Shown piece by piece: positions 19,060 to 27,773 of a stretch of 64,000 nucleotides of DNA; position 1 is the first letter of the stretch; every line of letters begins with the position of its first letter. Location: positions 1,054,001 through 1,118,000 of the forward strand of contig NZ_CP034142.1 in NCBI RefSeq assembly GCF_003994855.1. Direction: 5' to 3'. Under the pieces are notes generated by a model that did not search any database, was not told the origin of the DNA, and worked only from the letters and a program-made list of their open reading frames with translations. Source of the stretch: Marinobacter sp. NP-4(2019) (lineage in GTDB: Bacteria > Pseudomonadota > Gammaproteobacteria > Pseudomonadales > Oleiphilaceae). The translations under genes were made by a program, and so were the position numbers.

Positions 19060-20898
19060 CTATTCTTCTTCGCTCTGAATGTCGCCCGATACCGGTGTTA
19101 ACAGCTGTGGCGTGCCGTTGGTGAAGCGGGCCCACATTTGCTGGCGATGAATGCTGCCTTCTGAGGCCATGGTCAACACCCCGGTCTGGCCCTCAATGGA
19201 GGCGCCCTCAACCTGGCGCAGCAGAGGCAGGCGTTTGCTCAGTTTCCAGGCATCCGCTCCCATGGCGAACAGCCGGCCGAGCTGCCCTCGCATGTCCGGC
19301 AGCGCCTGGGTGGCAGTGTTGCGGAACTCGTTCTGGTCGTCGAGAACCCAGGGAATATCGGTGAAGATGACATTGTTAAGGTCCCGGTCCCTGGACGGAT
19401 CGTGGCTGCCTTCGTATACCATGGATGGTGAATACACCGGGAGGTCACCACCAAAATAGAAGGCAAACAGCGGCTTGAATTGCCGTGCAATGGTGGGTTC
19501 GGCGACCATTACGACGGCATCGGCATCCTGCCGGCGCCGGGGTTCAAACTCAACGTTCACCCCGGCGGTGCGCTCTACGTCGATGGCTCGTTCCCGGGAG
19601 GCGGTTATGCCCAGCAAGTCAGCGACTACCGCACGGAAGTCGTCTTCCCGGAAGTAGCGCTCAATATCCAGGGCAGTGCTGCCATTTGCCGCCATGCGTT
19701 CCAGTAAGGCGGTCTCCAGGCGATCTCCCCACTCACCCTGGGGAATCAGCGCCAGTGCCTGATCGTTGTTTTCCTGTCTCAGTCGGTCGGCAATCTGGCG
19801 GGCTTCGTCTTCGGCAGACAGGCCAAACTGGTACAACCCGCCGGGAGCTGCTGTGCCCTGGGGCAGATAGTTCAGGCCGAGTACGGGAACTGGCAGGGTG
19901 TTCAGGTCCGTCAGGCTCTGCAGCGCTTCCTTCTCGAGGGGGCCAACGATGAGGTCCTGATCTTCCCTGGTCAGCTCCTGGTAAAGGTCCCGGAAGTTCT
20001 GTCCGGCAGTATTCACCACACGGATGCTGGTTTTGCTCCGGTCTGCGGACTGATCGTCATAGTACGCCGCAAAGAAACCGTCTCTGATGGCTTTGCCGGC
20101 ACTGGCCAAAGGTCCTTCCAGCGGAAGGGCCAGGGTGATTTGCTCCGGACGGGTTTCCGCCAGGCTTGCAATCAATTGCAGCTCCGAAGGGGGGGTAACG
20201 GCTGCTGGGTGCCCTGGCCAGTTGTTCTGCCATTGTCTGACCGCCCGTCCCTGTTGATCCAGGTTCATGTCAGGCTTCCGCAGAATCCCGGTCAGTTCTA
20301 TCCAGCCCTGGGCTTCGTAACCGATGATCTCGCCACCTTGCTCGGACAGCTGTTTGTCGGAAGTGGCTTTCAGGGTCTGCCAGATTCGATCGTGTATCTG
20401 TTGGGCGTTCTGGCGGGTATCGGACTGTGCAAGCAGGATGAGGGTGGCTGCTGCGGACAGATTGTCGTCGGCCAGTTGCAGGGTGTCTGCCTGAAGTGTG
20501 GCCGCACGGGCCATCAGGCCGCGTTCGTAATTGAGAAACTGGTCTGGTTGCAGTTGGTTGGCGAGTTGTCTGGCCCAGGCGCTGTCTTCCAGAGCCGTGG
20601 CACTGCCCATGGAAAGCAGCAGGTATTGGTCTTTCAGTTCGCCTGCCGGTTTGGCCATTGGTTCGCTTTGCAGAATGCTACGGACGGACTCGTGGTCGTT
20701 CTGGCTCTGGAACCAGTCGGCCGAGCGCAGCAGGTATCTTTGCGCTTCGTTCCGGTCACTGTGACTGCTGGCCACCTCAATCGCCTGGCTGGCGGTTTCA
20801 GGCTGGGCCTCGAGGTTGACGCTGGCACATCCGGTGGCCAGCATTGTCAACAGCAGAACGGTGATGAGGGTTCTCAGGGTCAGACAGTGTTTGATCAT
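19060..20898 (-). CDS. lpoA: penicillin-binding protein activator LpoA
   Basis: A 612-aa outer-membrane lipoprotein that reaches through the periplasm to activate the PBP1a peptidoglycan synthase. The signal peptide ends in the lipobox LATG-C. The N-terminal part (about 30-240) is a helical TPR-like domain. The C-terminal part (about 260-600) is a periplasmic-binding-protein-like domain, with ITLALPLEGPLASAGKAIRDGF at its start. ATG 20898 is chosen because it places the signal peptide at the N-terminus; an earlier frame start adds 20 charged residues. It is divergent from rsmI, as in E. coli. Confidence 0.93.
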   Translation of the reverse strand: MIKHCLTLRTLITVLLLTMLATGCASVNLEAQPETASQAIEVASSHSDRNEAQRYLLRSADWFQSQNDHESVRSILQSEPMAKPAGELKDQYLLLSMGSATALEDSAWARQLANQLQPDQFLNYERGLMARAATLQADTLQLADDNLSAAATLILLAQSDTRQNAQQIHDRIWQTLKATSDKQLSEQGGEIIGYEAQGWIELTGILRKPDMNLDQQGRAVRQWQNNWPGHPAAVTPPSELQLIASLAETRPEQITLALPLEGPLASAGKAIRDGFFAAYYDDQSADRSKTSIRVVNTAGQNFRDLYQELTREDQDLIVGPLEKEALQSLTDLNTLPVPVLGLNYLPQGTAAPGGLYQFGLSAEDEARQIADRLRQENNDQALALIPQGEWGDRLETALLERMAANGSTALDIERYFREDDFRAVVADLLGITASRERAIDVERTAGVNVEFEPRRRQDADAVVMVAEPTIARQFKPLFAFYFGGDLPVYSPSMVYEGSHDPSRDRDLNNVIFTDIPWVLDDQNEFRNTATQALPDMRGQLGRLFAMGADAWKLSKRLPLLRQVEGASIEGQTGVLTMASEGSIHRQQMWARFTNGTPQLLTPVSGDIQSEEE

Positions 20899-21076
20899 GG
20901 CAGGCTCACGATACTCCGGGTAATTGCGCTTGTGACGCCGGGTAAACGACGGCATCATGCGGGGAACCCGGAATTTGTCGGGCCCCCTGTATCATTCTCA
21001 GGCTGGCAAGTTTAACAGCTCCCGGGCCATTTCACATGACGTTGGTGTCATGGTCCCAAGGTAAAAAGAGGCATAT

Positions 21077-21949
21077 GTGAAATCAGACCCCAGTTCTCCG
21101 GAAAGGTCGGGCACCCTTTATATTGTTGCGACTCCTATTGGTAATCTGGAGGACCTGTCTCCACGGGCTTCCTCGACACTCGCCAGTGTTGCCCTGATTG
21201 CGGCAGAGGATACCCGTCACAGTGGGCGGCTATTGCAGTTTCTCGGGATTCAGAAGCCCATGCTGGCGCTTCATGACCACAACGAGCGAAACCGCGCCGC
21301 TCAGGTGTTGGATCGCCTTGAGGCCGGAGAGGATGTTGCGCTGGTGTCCGATGCGGGTACGCCGTTAATTTCCGATCCGGGGTATGTCCTGGTTCGTCAG
21401 GCCAGGGAGCGGGGTATCAGGGTAAGTCCGATCCCCGGTCCGTGCGCATTGGTGGCGGCATTGAGTGCCGCCGGGCTGCCCACGGATCGCTTCCTGTTCG
21501 CGGGCTTTCTGCCTGCCAAGCGCGGTGCCCGCAGGGCCGAGTTGGAGGCGCTGGTTACGGAGACTGCTACCCTGGTGTTCTACGAGTCGCCTCATCGGAT
21601 CCTGGAAACCGTTGCGCAAATCAGCGAGGTGATGGGAAATGATCGGGAGGTGGTGTTGGGGCGGGAGCTCACGAAAACATTCGAAACCTTCTATGCAGGG
21701 CCGGCGGGTGACGTCAGCAATACCATTGAGGCGGATCCCAATGGAGCCCGTGGTGAGTTTGTGGTGATGATCCACGGGGCGAGTCGCAATCCGGAGCAAG
21801 GCGATGCCGAGGCCGTGGATACCGACAGGCTCCTGCGATTGTTGGCGGCGGAGCTGCCGGTCAAAAAAGTGGCCAAGATTGTTGCCGAGTTGACGGGGCG
21901 CCCGAAAAACGAGTTATACCAGCGTGCACTGGAGGTAAAGTCCGAATAG
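21077..21949 (+). CDS. rsmI: 16S rRNA (cytidine1402-2'-O)-methyltransferase
   Basis: 290 aa. Transfers a methyl group from SAM to the ribose of C1402 in the decoding centre. Tetrapyrrole-methylase-fold motifs include IVATPIGNLEDLSPRA, AEDTRHSGRLLQFL, SDAGTPLISDPG and FYESPHRI. The start is GTG 21077, preceded by AGAGG at 21067-21071; the overlapping ATG at 21075 runs straight into a stop. It is divergent from lpoA across 178 nt. rnpB follows. Confidence 0.96.
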   Translation: MKSDPSSPERSGTLYIVATPIGNLEDLSPRASSTLASVALIAAEDTRHSGRLLQFLGIQKPMLALHDHNERNRAAQVLDRLEAGEDVALVSDAGTPLISDPGYVLVRQARERGIRVSPIPGPCALVAALSAAGLPTDRFLFAGFLPAKRGARRAELEALVTETATLVFYESPHRILETVAQISEVMGNDREVVLGRELTKTFETFYAGPAGDVSNTIEADPNGARGEFVVMIHGASRNPEQGDAEAVDTDRLLRLLAAELPVKKVAKIVAELTGRPKNELYQRALEVKSE

Positions 21950-21977
21950 CATTATCGGGGAGATGGAAGAGTTTCGC

Positions 21978-22006
21978 TTGCACGCTCTCGATCGCAGGAG
22001 TATTGT
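21978..22006 (+). promoter_or_regulatory. sigma70 promoter for rnpB
   Basis: TTGCAC (21978-21983), a 17-nt spacer and TATTGT (22001-22006) place the start at about 22013, exactly where the RNase P RNA begins. Confidence 0.75.
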
Positions 22007-22013
22007 CGTGCCC

Positions 22014-22358
22014 GAGCTCGCCAGACAGTCGCCGCCAGTACGCCTGGGGGAGGAAAGTCCGGGCTCCACAGGGCAAGGTGCCAGGTAACGCCTGGGCGGC
22101 GTGAGCCGACGGAAAGTGCAACAGAAAGTATACCGCCTAAGCGTCTCCGGACGCCGGTAAGGGTGAAATGGTGCGGTAAGAGCGCACCGCGTGGCTGGCA
22201 ACAGTTCACGGCGATGGTAAACCCCACCTGGAGCAAGACCAAATAGGAATCCAATGGCGTGGCCCGCGCTGGATTCGGGTAGGTTGCTTGAGGCCTGTGG
22301 TGACGCAGGCCCTAGATGAATGACTGTCCACGACAGAACCCGGCTTATCGGCGAGCTC
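22014..22358 (+). ncRNA. rnpB: RNase P RNA, bacterial class A
   Basis: About 345 nt. The catalytic RNA that trims tRNA 5' leaders. The ends GAGCTCGCC and GGCGAGCTC pair as helix P1. Universally conserved blocks are present: GAGGAAAGTCCGGGCTCC near 22050, GGTAAGGGTGAAA near 22157, GGTGCGGTAAGAGCGCACCG near 22170, and AGATGAATGACTGTCC with ACAGAACCCGGCTTA near the 3' end. Open frames across it are artefacts. The 215 nt after it (22359-22573) are A/T-rich with T-runs and hold no gene. A weak stem there (CTGCA/TGCAG near 22450) may help termination. Confidence 0.97.
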
Positions 22359-22573
22359 TATTTTTCTGATCCTGGCCCTCTGACGATTATCCTTCTCAGA
22401 CAGCGTCCTTTATAGCCAAAAAATCTTAAACCTCATTTTTCATCTGCAGACCTTTTTGCAGGTATCTGATTTTCTTGTCTTTCTTTTTCGTAATTTGTGC
22501 ATCCTGGCGAGTCCTCGCCTGTAACCTCTTGTCATAAAAGGAACTTTTACGGGTGCGACGCCGTTAGCGGCGC

Positions 22574-22602
22574 TTGCATTGTGTATTGCGTGTTTCTATA
22601 GT
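22574..22602 (+). promoter_or_regulatory. Pmra promoter of the division and cell-wall cluster
   Basis: TTGCAT (22574-22579), a 17-nt spacer and TATAGT (22597-22602). Transcription would start at about 22609, directly in front of the MraZ operator, so MraZ bound there would block the promoter. Confidence 0.75.
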
Positions 22603-22610
22603 GTGCACAA

Positions 22611-22650
22611 GTGGGAAAAAGTGGTTTTTAGTGGTTTTTTTTGGTTTTTG
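22611..22650 (+). promoter_or_regulatory. MraZ operator with four 10-bp direct repeats
   Basis: GTGGG, GTGGT, GTGGT and TTGGT start at 22611, 22621, 22631 and 22641, each followed by five A/T-rich bases. This TGG(G/T)-N5 pattern, one repeat per helical turn, is the known MraZ box. It lies at the transcript start of its own operon and implies autorepression. Confidence 0.88.
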
Positions 22651-22669
22651 AACCCCAGAGTCGGTGCAA

Positions 22670-23122
22670 ATGAGCAACTTTCTTGGCAGTCATGCCATCA
22701 ATATGGATGCGAAGGGTCGTCTTGCGATCCCCGCCAAGGTGCGCGAAGAACTCGCGCAAGCCTGTGGTGGCCGCATTGTATTGACTGCCAATGCCGATGA
22801 GGAGCGCTGCTTGCTGGTGTATCCGGAGCCGGAGTGGGAGATTCTCAGGCCCAAGGTTGAAGCGCTCCCCAACATGAACAAAGCAGCCCGCCGGTTGCAG
22901 CGCCTGATTCTGGGTAACGCTGCGCCGATGGAGCTGGATGGTGCCGGGCGAATCCTGGTGCCGCCCACGTTGCGCAGTTATGCGCACCTGGAGAAAAAGC
23001 TGATGCTGATCGGGCAGGGTAAAAAGCTTGAGCTCTGGAGTGAGGAGCGCTGGTTTGCCTGGCTGGATGAATCATCGGATGACGATGAGATGCCGCCAGA
23101 GATGGAGGCCCTTTCCCTATGA
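22670..23122 (+). CDS. mraZ: transcriptional regulator MraZ
   Basis: 150 aa. A ring-forming DNA-binding protein of the AbrB/MazE-like fold that represses the mra/dcw operon. The two characteristic D-x-x-x-R repeats are NMDAKGRLAIP near residue 13 and ELDGAGRILVP near residue 87. The ATG at 22670 is chosen; a GTG two codons upstream is possible, and neither has a strong ribosome site. The stop overlaps the rsmH start by 4 nt (ATGA). Confidence 0.95.
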   Translation: MSNFLGSHAINMDAKGRLAIPAKVREELAQACGGRIVLTANADEERCLLVYPEPEWEILRPKVEALPNMNKAARRLQRLILGNAAPMELDGAGRILVPPTLRSYAHLEKKLMLIGQGKKLELWSEERWFAWLDESSDDDEMPPEMEALSL

Positions 23123-24105
23123 CCTCCGAACGTAAGCGGGGGGCTGCGGGCCAGAAGTACTCGCATCGCTCCGTGCTCCTGGATTCGGCGGTCGATTATC
23201 TGGTTAACGACCCCGATGGTTTGTATGTCGATGGCACCTTTGGTCGAGGTGGCCACAGTCGGCTTGTACTCGGAAAGCTGGGAGAGCATGGCCGCTTGCT
23301 GGGGATCGACAAGGATCCGGAAGCCATCAAGGTCGCCCGTGAGCTTGCTTCTGAGGATGCACGGTTCTGCTGTTATCACGGTTCTTTCGCGGAGCTTGAT
23401 GCCGCAATTCAGGAGCAGGGTTGGGAGACCGTTAACGGCGTTTTGCTGGATCTCGGTGTGTCCTCACCGCAGTTGGACGACGCTACCCGGGGGTTCAGTT
23501 TCATGCGCGATGGTCCGCTGGACATGCGCATGAACCCCGAGCAGGAGCCCAGTGCGGCGCAATGGCTGGCGGAAGCCGACGAGCGAGAAATCGCGGATGT
23601 GATCTACCGCTACGGTGAGGAGCGTTTTTCCCGGCGTATCGCCCGTCGGGTGGTGGAGCGTCGTCAGGAAGCGCCACTACAAACCACTCGGGAGTTGGCT
23701 GAACTGGTCAGCCAGGCTGTTCCGAAAAAGGAAAAAAACAAGCATCCCGCCACCCGGACATTCCAGGCTATCCGCATTTTCATTAACCGGGAACTGGAAG
23801 ATCTGGAAGCGGGGCTTGCGTCGGCGGTGGAGCGGCTTGCACCGGGCGGACGCCTGGTGGTGATCAGCTTCCACTCGCTGGAAGATCGGGTGGTCAAGCG
23901 CTTTATGCGGGATCTGGCTCGTGGACCCAGATTGCCGAAAGGTGTGCCGGTGACGGCAGCCCAGGAGGCATCGGAGTTCCGTTTGATTGGTAAGGCCAGT
24001 AAGGCCAACACAGAAGAAGTAAGCGATAACGTTCGGGCACGAAGTGCAGTCATGCGAGTGCTGGAGCGTGTTCATAACAAACAGGGTTTGCAAGGGAGCG
24101 CGTGA
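23119..24105 (+). CDS. rsmH: 16S rRNA (cytosine1402-N4)-methyltransferase
   Basis: 328 aa. It methylates N4 of C1402, the same nucleotide that RsmI methylates on the ribose, so both enzymes for m4Cm1402 lie within 3 kb. Family motifs include HRSVLLDSAVDYL, VDGTFGRGGHSR (SAM site), LLDLGVSSPQLDDATRGFSF and VVISFHSLEDRVVKRFM. It overlaps mraZ by 4 nt and is followed at once by ftsL. Confidence 0.97.
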   Translation: MTSERKRGAAGQKYSHRSVLLDSAVDYLVNDPDGLYVDGTFGRGGHSRLVLGKLGEHGRLLGIDKDPEAIKVARELASEDARFCCYHGSFAELDAAIQEQGWETVNGVLLDLGVSSPQLDDATRGFSFMRDGPLDMRMNPEQEPSAAQWLAEADEREIADVIYRYGEERFSRRIARRVVERRQEAPLQTTRELAELVSQAVPKKEKNKHPATRTFQAIRIFINRELEDLEAGLASAVERLAPGGRLVVISFHSLEDRVVKRFMRDLARGPRLPKGVPVTAAQEASEFRLIGKASKANTEEVSDNVRARSAVMRVLERVHNKQGLQGSA

Positions 24106-24107
24106 CT

Positions 24108-24512
24108 ATGGGCGCCGTGGCAATTGAGCCGACGGTTAAAACCGGCGGGTTGAACAGGCAAAAGGTCAGGGATGGATTGGCAAGCGCCGTTCGTGTGTCG
24201 CAGCAGGTGTTTGAGTCGCTGCAGCAGAAACAGGTATTGATCTCCGTTGTGCTGGTCGGGCTATTGATTGTGTCGTCCATTGGCGTGGTAGTGAGCGCTC
24301 ACCAGAATCGGGAGTTGTTCAATACCTTGTCGCAGCTACAGGGTGAGCGCGATCAGTACCAACGCGAATGGAGTCAGCTGTTGCTGGAGCAGAGTGCGTT
24401 GAGTGCCCATAGTCGGGTTGAGAATCTCGCCGCGCAGCGCTTTGGCATGGTTGTGCCGGGCAAAGAGGATATTGTGCTGGTGCCGCTGATGACGCCGGTA
24501 GCAGGCCTTTGA
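24108..24512 (+). CDS. ftsL: cell division protein FtsL
   Basis: 134 aa, a single-pass divisome protein that partners FtsB and FtsQ and activates FtsWI. The membrane helix is VLISVVLVGLLIVSSIGVVV, followed by a periplasmic heptad region (NRELFNTLSQLQGERDQ) that should form a coiled coil. The ATG at 24108 has GGGAG 9 nt upstream; a GTG at 24102 sits too close to it. The cytoplasmic N-terminus, about 40 residues, is rather long. Confidence 0.93.
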   Translation: MGAVAIEPTVKTGGLNRQKVRDGLASAVRVSQQVFESLQQKQVLISVVLVGLLIVSSIGVVVSAHQNRELFNTLSQLQGERDQYQREWSQLLLEQSALSAHSRVENLAAQRFGMVVPGKEDIVLVPLMTPVAGL

Positions 24513-24544
24513 ATACTGATAACAACTAACTCAGGGTGACTGTT

Positions 24545-26284
24545 TTGTCCGATCAGGGAAAGAACTCAACATGGGGGCAGCGACTGGCCGCCGGGCTTAA
24601 AGCCTGGCGCTATGGCTCCGTGCTGGGTGTTTTCCTGTTGGTGGTCGGAGCCCTTGGCTGGCGCCTGGTCGACCTGCATGTTGTTGATAATGAGTTCCTG
24701 CGCAAGCAGGGCGATGTGCGCACCATTCGTGTGGAATCCATTGACGCTCACCGGGGCGTTATCACCGACCGTCACGGGGAGCCGCTGGCCGTCAGTACAC
24801 CGGTTCAGACTGTATGGGCCAACCCCTCTGAACTTGATCCGCAGGAGCCCCGGTTGTCGCATCTGGCGCGCTTGCTTGATATCAGTGAGGCACGCCTGAG
24901 GCAGCGGCTGGTGACCTACGAAGGTCGTGAGTTCATTTACCTGCGTCGCAAGATCCAGCCGGGCCTGGCTGAGCGGGCGTTGGCTTTGGAGATTCCGGGA
25001 ATCTACAGCCGCCAGGAGTACCGCCGGTATTATCCGGCAGGCGAGGTCACCTCCCACGTGGTCGGGTTTGCGAACATTGATGAAAATGGCCAGGAAGGCA
25101 TTGAGCTGGCTTATAACCAGTGGTTGAGCGGTGAGAGTGGTCGTAAACGGGTACTCAAGGACAATCGTGGTCGTGTGATCAAAGATCTGACGCTGATCCG
25201 TGATGCCCGACCTGGCCGCGATCTGGCCCTGAGTATCGACCTGCGCCTGCAATATCTTGCCTATCGTGAGCTCAAGGCGGTCGTTGAAGCTCACAGCGCC
25301 CGGGGTGGCACCCTGGTCATGCTGGATGTGGATACTGGCGAAGTGTTGGCGATGGTGAATCAGGGGTCATATAACCCCAATGATCGCAGTCAGTTAAGTG
25401 CGGACCGATTGCGAAACCGGGCCATTACCGATTTGTTCGAACCGGGCTCAACCATGAAGCCGGTCGCCATGGCAGCGGCCCTGGAGTCGGGAAAATACAA
25501 TCTCAACAGCACCATCGATACGGCGCCGGGTTACCGGCGCTTTGGTCGTTTTACCATTCGTGACAGTCACAATTACGGCGTGCTTGGGGTCACCGGTATC
25601 ATCGCCAAGTCCAGTAATGTGGGGATGAGCAAGATTGCGACAGAGCTGGGCGGCGATGTCATCCGGAACCTATACTCCCGCCTCGGTATCGGGCAGCCCA
25701 CGGGGATTGGCTTTCCCGGCGAGGCGGTGGGCGTATTGCCGGCACCGCCCAAGTGGCGACCGGTTGAAGAAGCAACACTGTCTTATGGCTACGGCATGAG
25801 CGTGAATGCCCTGCAACTGGCCCAGGCCTATATGGTGCTGGCCAATGGTGGCATCCGTTACCCCCTGAGTCTGATGAAGCTGGATGAGCGTCCGGTCGGG
25901 GAACGTGTGCTTTCTGAAAAGGTCTCATTTCAAGTGCGGGAAATGCTACGCGAGGTGGTCGAGAACGGAACCGGTAAGCGTGCACAGCCGGGATTCTATT
26001 CCGCCGGCGGCAAGACCGGCACCGTACATCTGGTGGGTAAAGGCGGCTATGAAGACAGTCAATACAAGGCCATTTTTGCCGGAATGGCGCCCATTGATCA
26101 TCCAAGAATCGTAACAGTGGTGGCGGTAGATGCACCTCAATCCGGCGAGTATTACGGTGGCGAAGTGGCGGCGCCGGTATTTGCCAGGGTCATGAGTGAT
26201 GCATTGCGGCTGCTGAATGTGAAACCGGAACTGGAAGTCGGTGAAGTGCCAGCAGGGCCGAAAACACCCGGGGAGCGGGGATAG
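24545..26284 (+). CDS. ftsI: peptidoglycan D,D-transpeptidase FtsI (PBP3)
   Basis: 579 aa. It cross-links septal peptidoglycan and is a beta-lactam target. An N-terminal membrane anchor (GSVLGVFLLVVGALGWRLV) is followed by the pedestal domain (HRGVITDRHGEPLAVSTPV, RRYYPAGEV) and the transpeptidase domain. Active-site motifs are EPGSTMKP (S-x-x-K), SSN and GGKTGT (KTG). The TTG start at 24545 is chosen because AGG lies about 9 nt upstream; a GTG at 24536 directly abuts that AGG. It is 4 nt from murE. Confidence 0.96.
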   Translation: MSDQGKNSTWGQRLAAGLKAWRYGSVLGVFLLVVGALGWRLVDLHVVDNEFLRKQGDVRTIRVESIDAHRGVITDRHGEPLAVSTPVQTVWANPSELDPQEPRLSHLARLLDISEARLRQRLVTYEGREFIYLRRKIQPGLAERALALEIPGIYSRQEYRRYYPAGEVTSHVVGFANIDENGQEGIELAYNQWLSGESGRKRVLKDNRGRVIKDLTLIRDARPGRDLALSIDLRLQYLAYRELKAVVEAHSARGGTLVMLDVDTGEVLAMVNQGSYNPNDRSQLSADRLRNRAITDLFEPGSTMKPVAMAAALESGKYNLNSTIDTAPGYRRFGRFTIRDSHNYGVLGVTGIIAKSSNVGMSKIATELGGDVIRNLYSRLGIGQPTGIGFPGEAVGVLPAPPKWRPVEEATLSYGYGMSVNALQLAQAYMVLANGGIRYPLSLMKLDERPVGERVLSEKVSFQVREMLREVVENGTGKRAQPGFYSAGGKTGTVHLVGKGGYEDSQYKAIFAGMAPIDHPRIVTVVAVDAPQSGEYYGGEVAAPVFARVMSDALRLLNVKPELEVGEVPAGPKTPGERG

Positions 26285-26288
26285 GGTT

Positions 26289-27773
26289 ATGTGTATCACA
26301 TCACTCAGCACATTGTTACAGGGTATTGCGCCGGTGCCGTCCGTCTTTGACGTGACGATACACGGTTTACAGACAGACAGCCGGCAGGTGACGTCGGGGG
26401 ATGCGTTCATTGCCCTGGCGGGCCGTCGAACGACCGCGGATCACTATGTGGATGAGGCGGTGGCGGCCGGAGCCACGGTCATTATCCTCGAGGCCGATGA
26501 ACCCGGGGAGTGTCGTGAATACCGGGGTGCTCTGATTGTCCCGGTTGTGGGGCTGCGAAATAAGCTGGGAAAGATTGCTGATCGCTTTTTCGAGCATCCT
26601 TCGCAGCGCCTGCGATTGATCGGGGTGACAGGAACTAACGGTAAGACCTCGGTCAGTCATTATATCGCGCAACTGTTGCAGCAGACCGGAACGCCATGTG
26701 GGCTGTTGGGCACCCTTGGCTACGGTATGCCCGGGGCGTTGCAGGTGGCTTCCCACACCACGCCGGATGTGGTTCAGGTCAATCGCGTTCTGTCACGGAT
26801 ATTGAAGCAGGGTGGTCGCGCAGCGACGATGGAAGTGTCGTCTCACGCACTGGATCAGGGGCGGGTAGATCGCCTTACCATGACCGGTGCGGTGTTCACT
26901 AACCTGACCCGGGACCACCTCGACTACCACGGCTCCATGGAGGCGTATGGCGCGGCCAAGGCAAAGCTTTTCGAGCGCGAGGAACTGCATTACGCGGTTG
27001 TGAATTTTGATGATCCGTTCGGGCGCCAGCTGTATGAACAGCTCGAGGGTAAGTGCGACCGGATTCGTTATAGCCTCCACGAGGCCCAGACCGAGCTGTG
27101 GCTGACAGGATTTGAGCCGACGCTTCATGGCTTCTCAGCGTCCCTGGATGGCGAGTGGGGTGCGTTTGACGTCAATGTGCCGTTGATGGGGAGCTTCAAC
27201 GCCAGCAATGTGCTGGCGTCCATGGCTGCTGTATTGAGTCTGGGGGTGCCGGTGGAGCGGGTACAGAAGGCCGTCGAGACTTTACAGCCACCGCCCGGCC
27301 GGCTGGAACCGTTCACTGGCGCCAATGGCGTAAGGGTTGTGGTGGATTATGCTCACACGCCGGACGCACTGGCGAATGCGCTGGCGGCGCTGAAGCCCCA
27401 TGTTACCGGGCGCCTGTTTTGTGTGTTTGGGTGCGGTGGTGACCGTGACAGTGGCAAGCGCCCGGAAATGGCCGTCGAGGCAGAAAAGGCGGCCGATGTC
27501 GTTGTTGTCACTGACGACAACCCCCGTGGGGAGCATCCGGACGCCATAGCCAGGGATATTCTCAGGGGATTTGCGAAGCCGGATCAGGTTGCGGTCATTC
27601 ACGATCGTGCCGAGGCCATTGCCCGCACCATACGGCAGGCCGGCGAGGGTGACATCGTGCTGATCGCTGGCAAGGGGCATGAAACCTATCAGGAAACGGC
27701 CGGTCAGCGTGTGCACTTCAGTGACGCAGAGCAGGTGCAGCACATCCTGCAACTCAATGGAGGTGTTGCATGA
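26289..27773 (+). CDS. murE: UDP-MurNAc-tripeptide synthetase (meso-DAP adding)
   Basis: 494 aa. It adds the third amino acid of the stem peptide. The ATP site is VTGTNGKTS. The motif DDNPRGEHP contains DNPR, which selects meso-diaminopimelate, so a Gram-negative-type wall is expected. The three Mur-ligase domains cover the whole length. The ATG at 26289 follows GGGGAGCGGGG. The stop overlaps the murF start by 4 nt. Confidence 0.97.
   Translation: MCITSLSTLLQGIAPVPSVFDVTIHGLQTDSRQVTSGDAFIALAGRRTTADHYVDEAVAAGATVIILEADEPGECREYRGALIVPVVGLRNKLGKIADRFFEHPSQRLRLIGVTGTNGKTSVSHYIAQLLQQTGTPCGLLGTLGYGMPGALQVASHTTPDVVQVNRVLSRILKQGGRAATMEVSSHALDQGRVDRLTMTGAVFTNLTRDHLDYHGSMEAYGAAKAKLFEREELHYAVVNFDDPFGRQLYEQLEGKCDRIRYSLHEAQTELWLTGFEPTLHGFSASLDGEWGAFDVNVPLMGSFNASNVLASMAAVLSLGVPVERVQKAVETLQPPPGRLEPFTGANGVRVVVDYAHTPDALANALAALKPHVTGRLFCVFGCGGDRDSGKRPEMAVEAEKAADVVVVTDDNPRGEHPDAIARDILRGFAKPDQVAVIHDRAEAIARTIRQAGEGDIVLIAGKGHETYQETAGQRVHFSDAEQVQHILQLNGGVA

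Noticed and set aside
20140..21015. 291-codon + frame opposite lpoA
   Set aside because: lpoA on the minus strand has a lipobox and family domains; this frame has neither.
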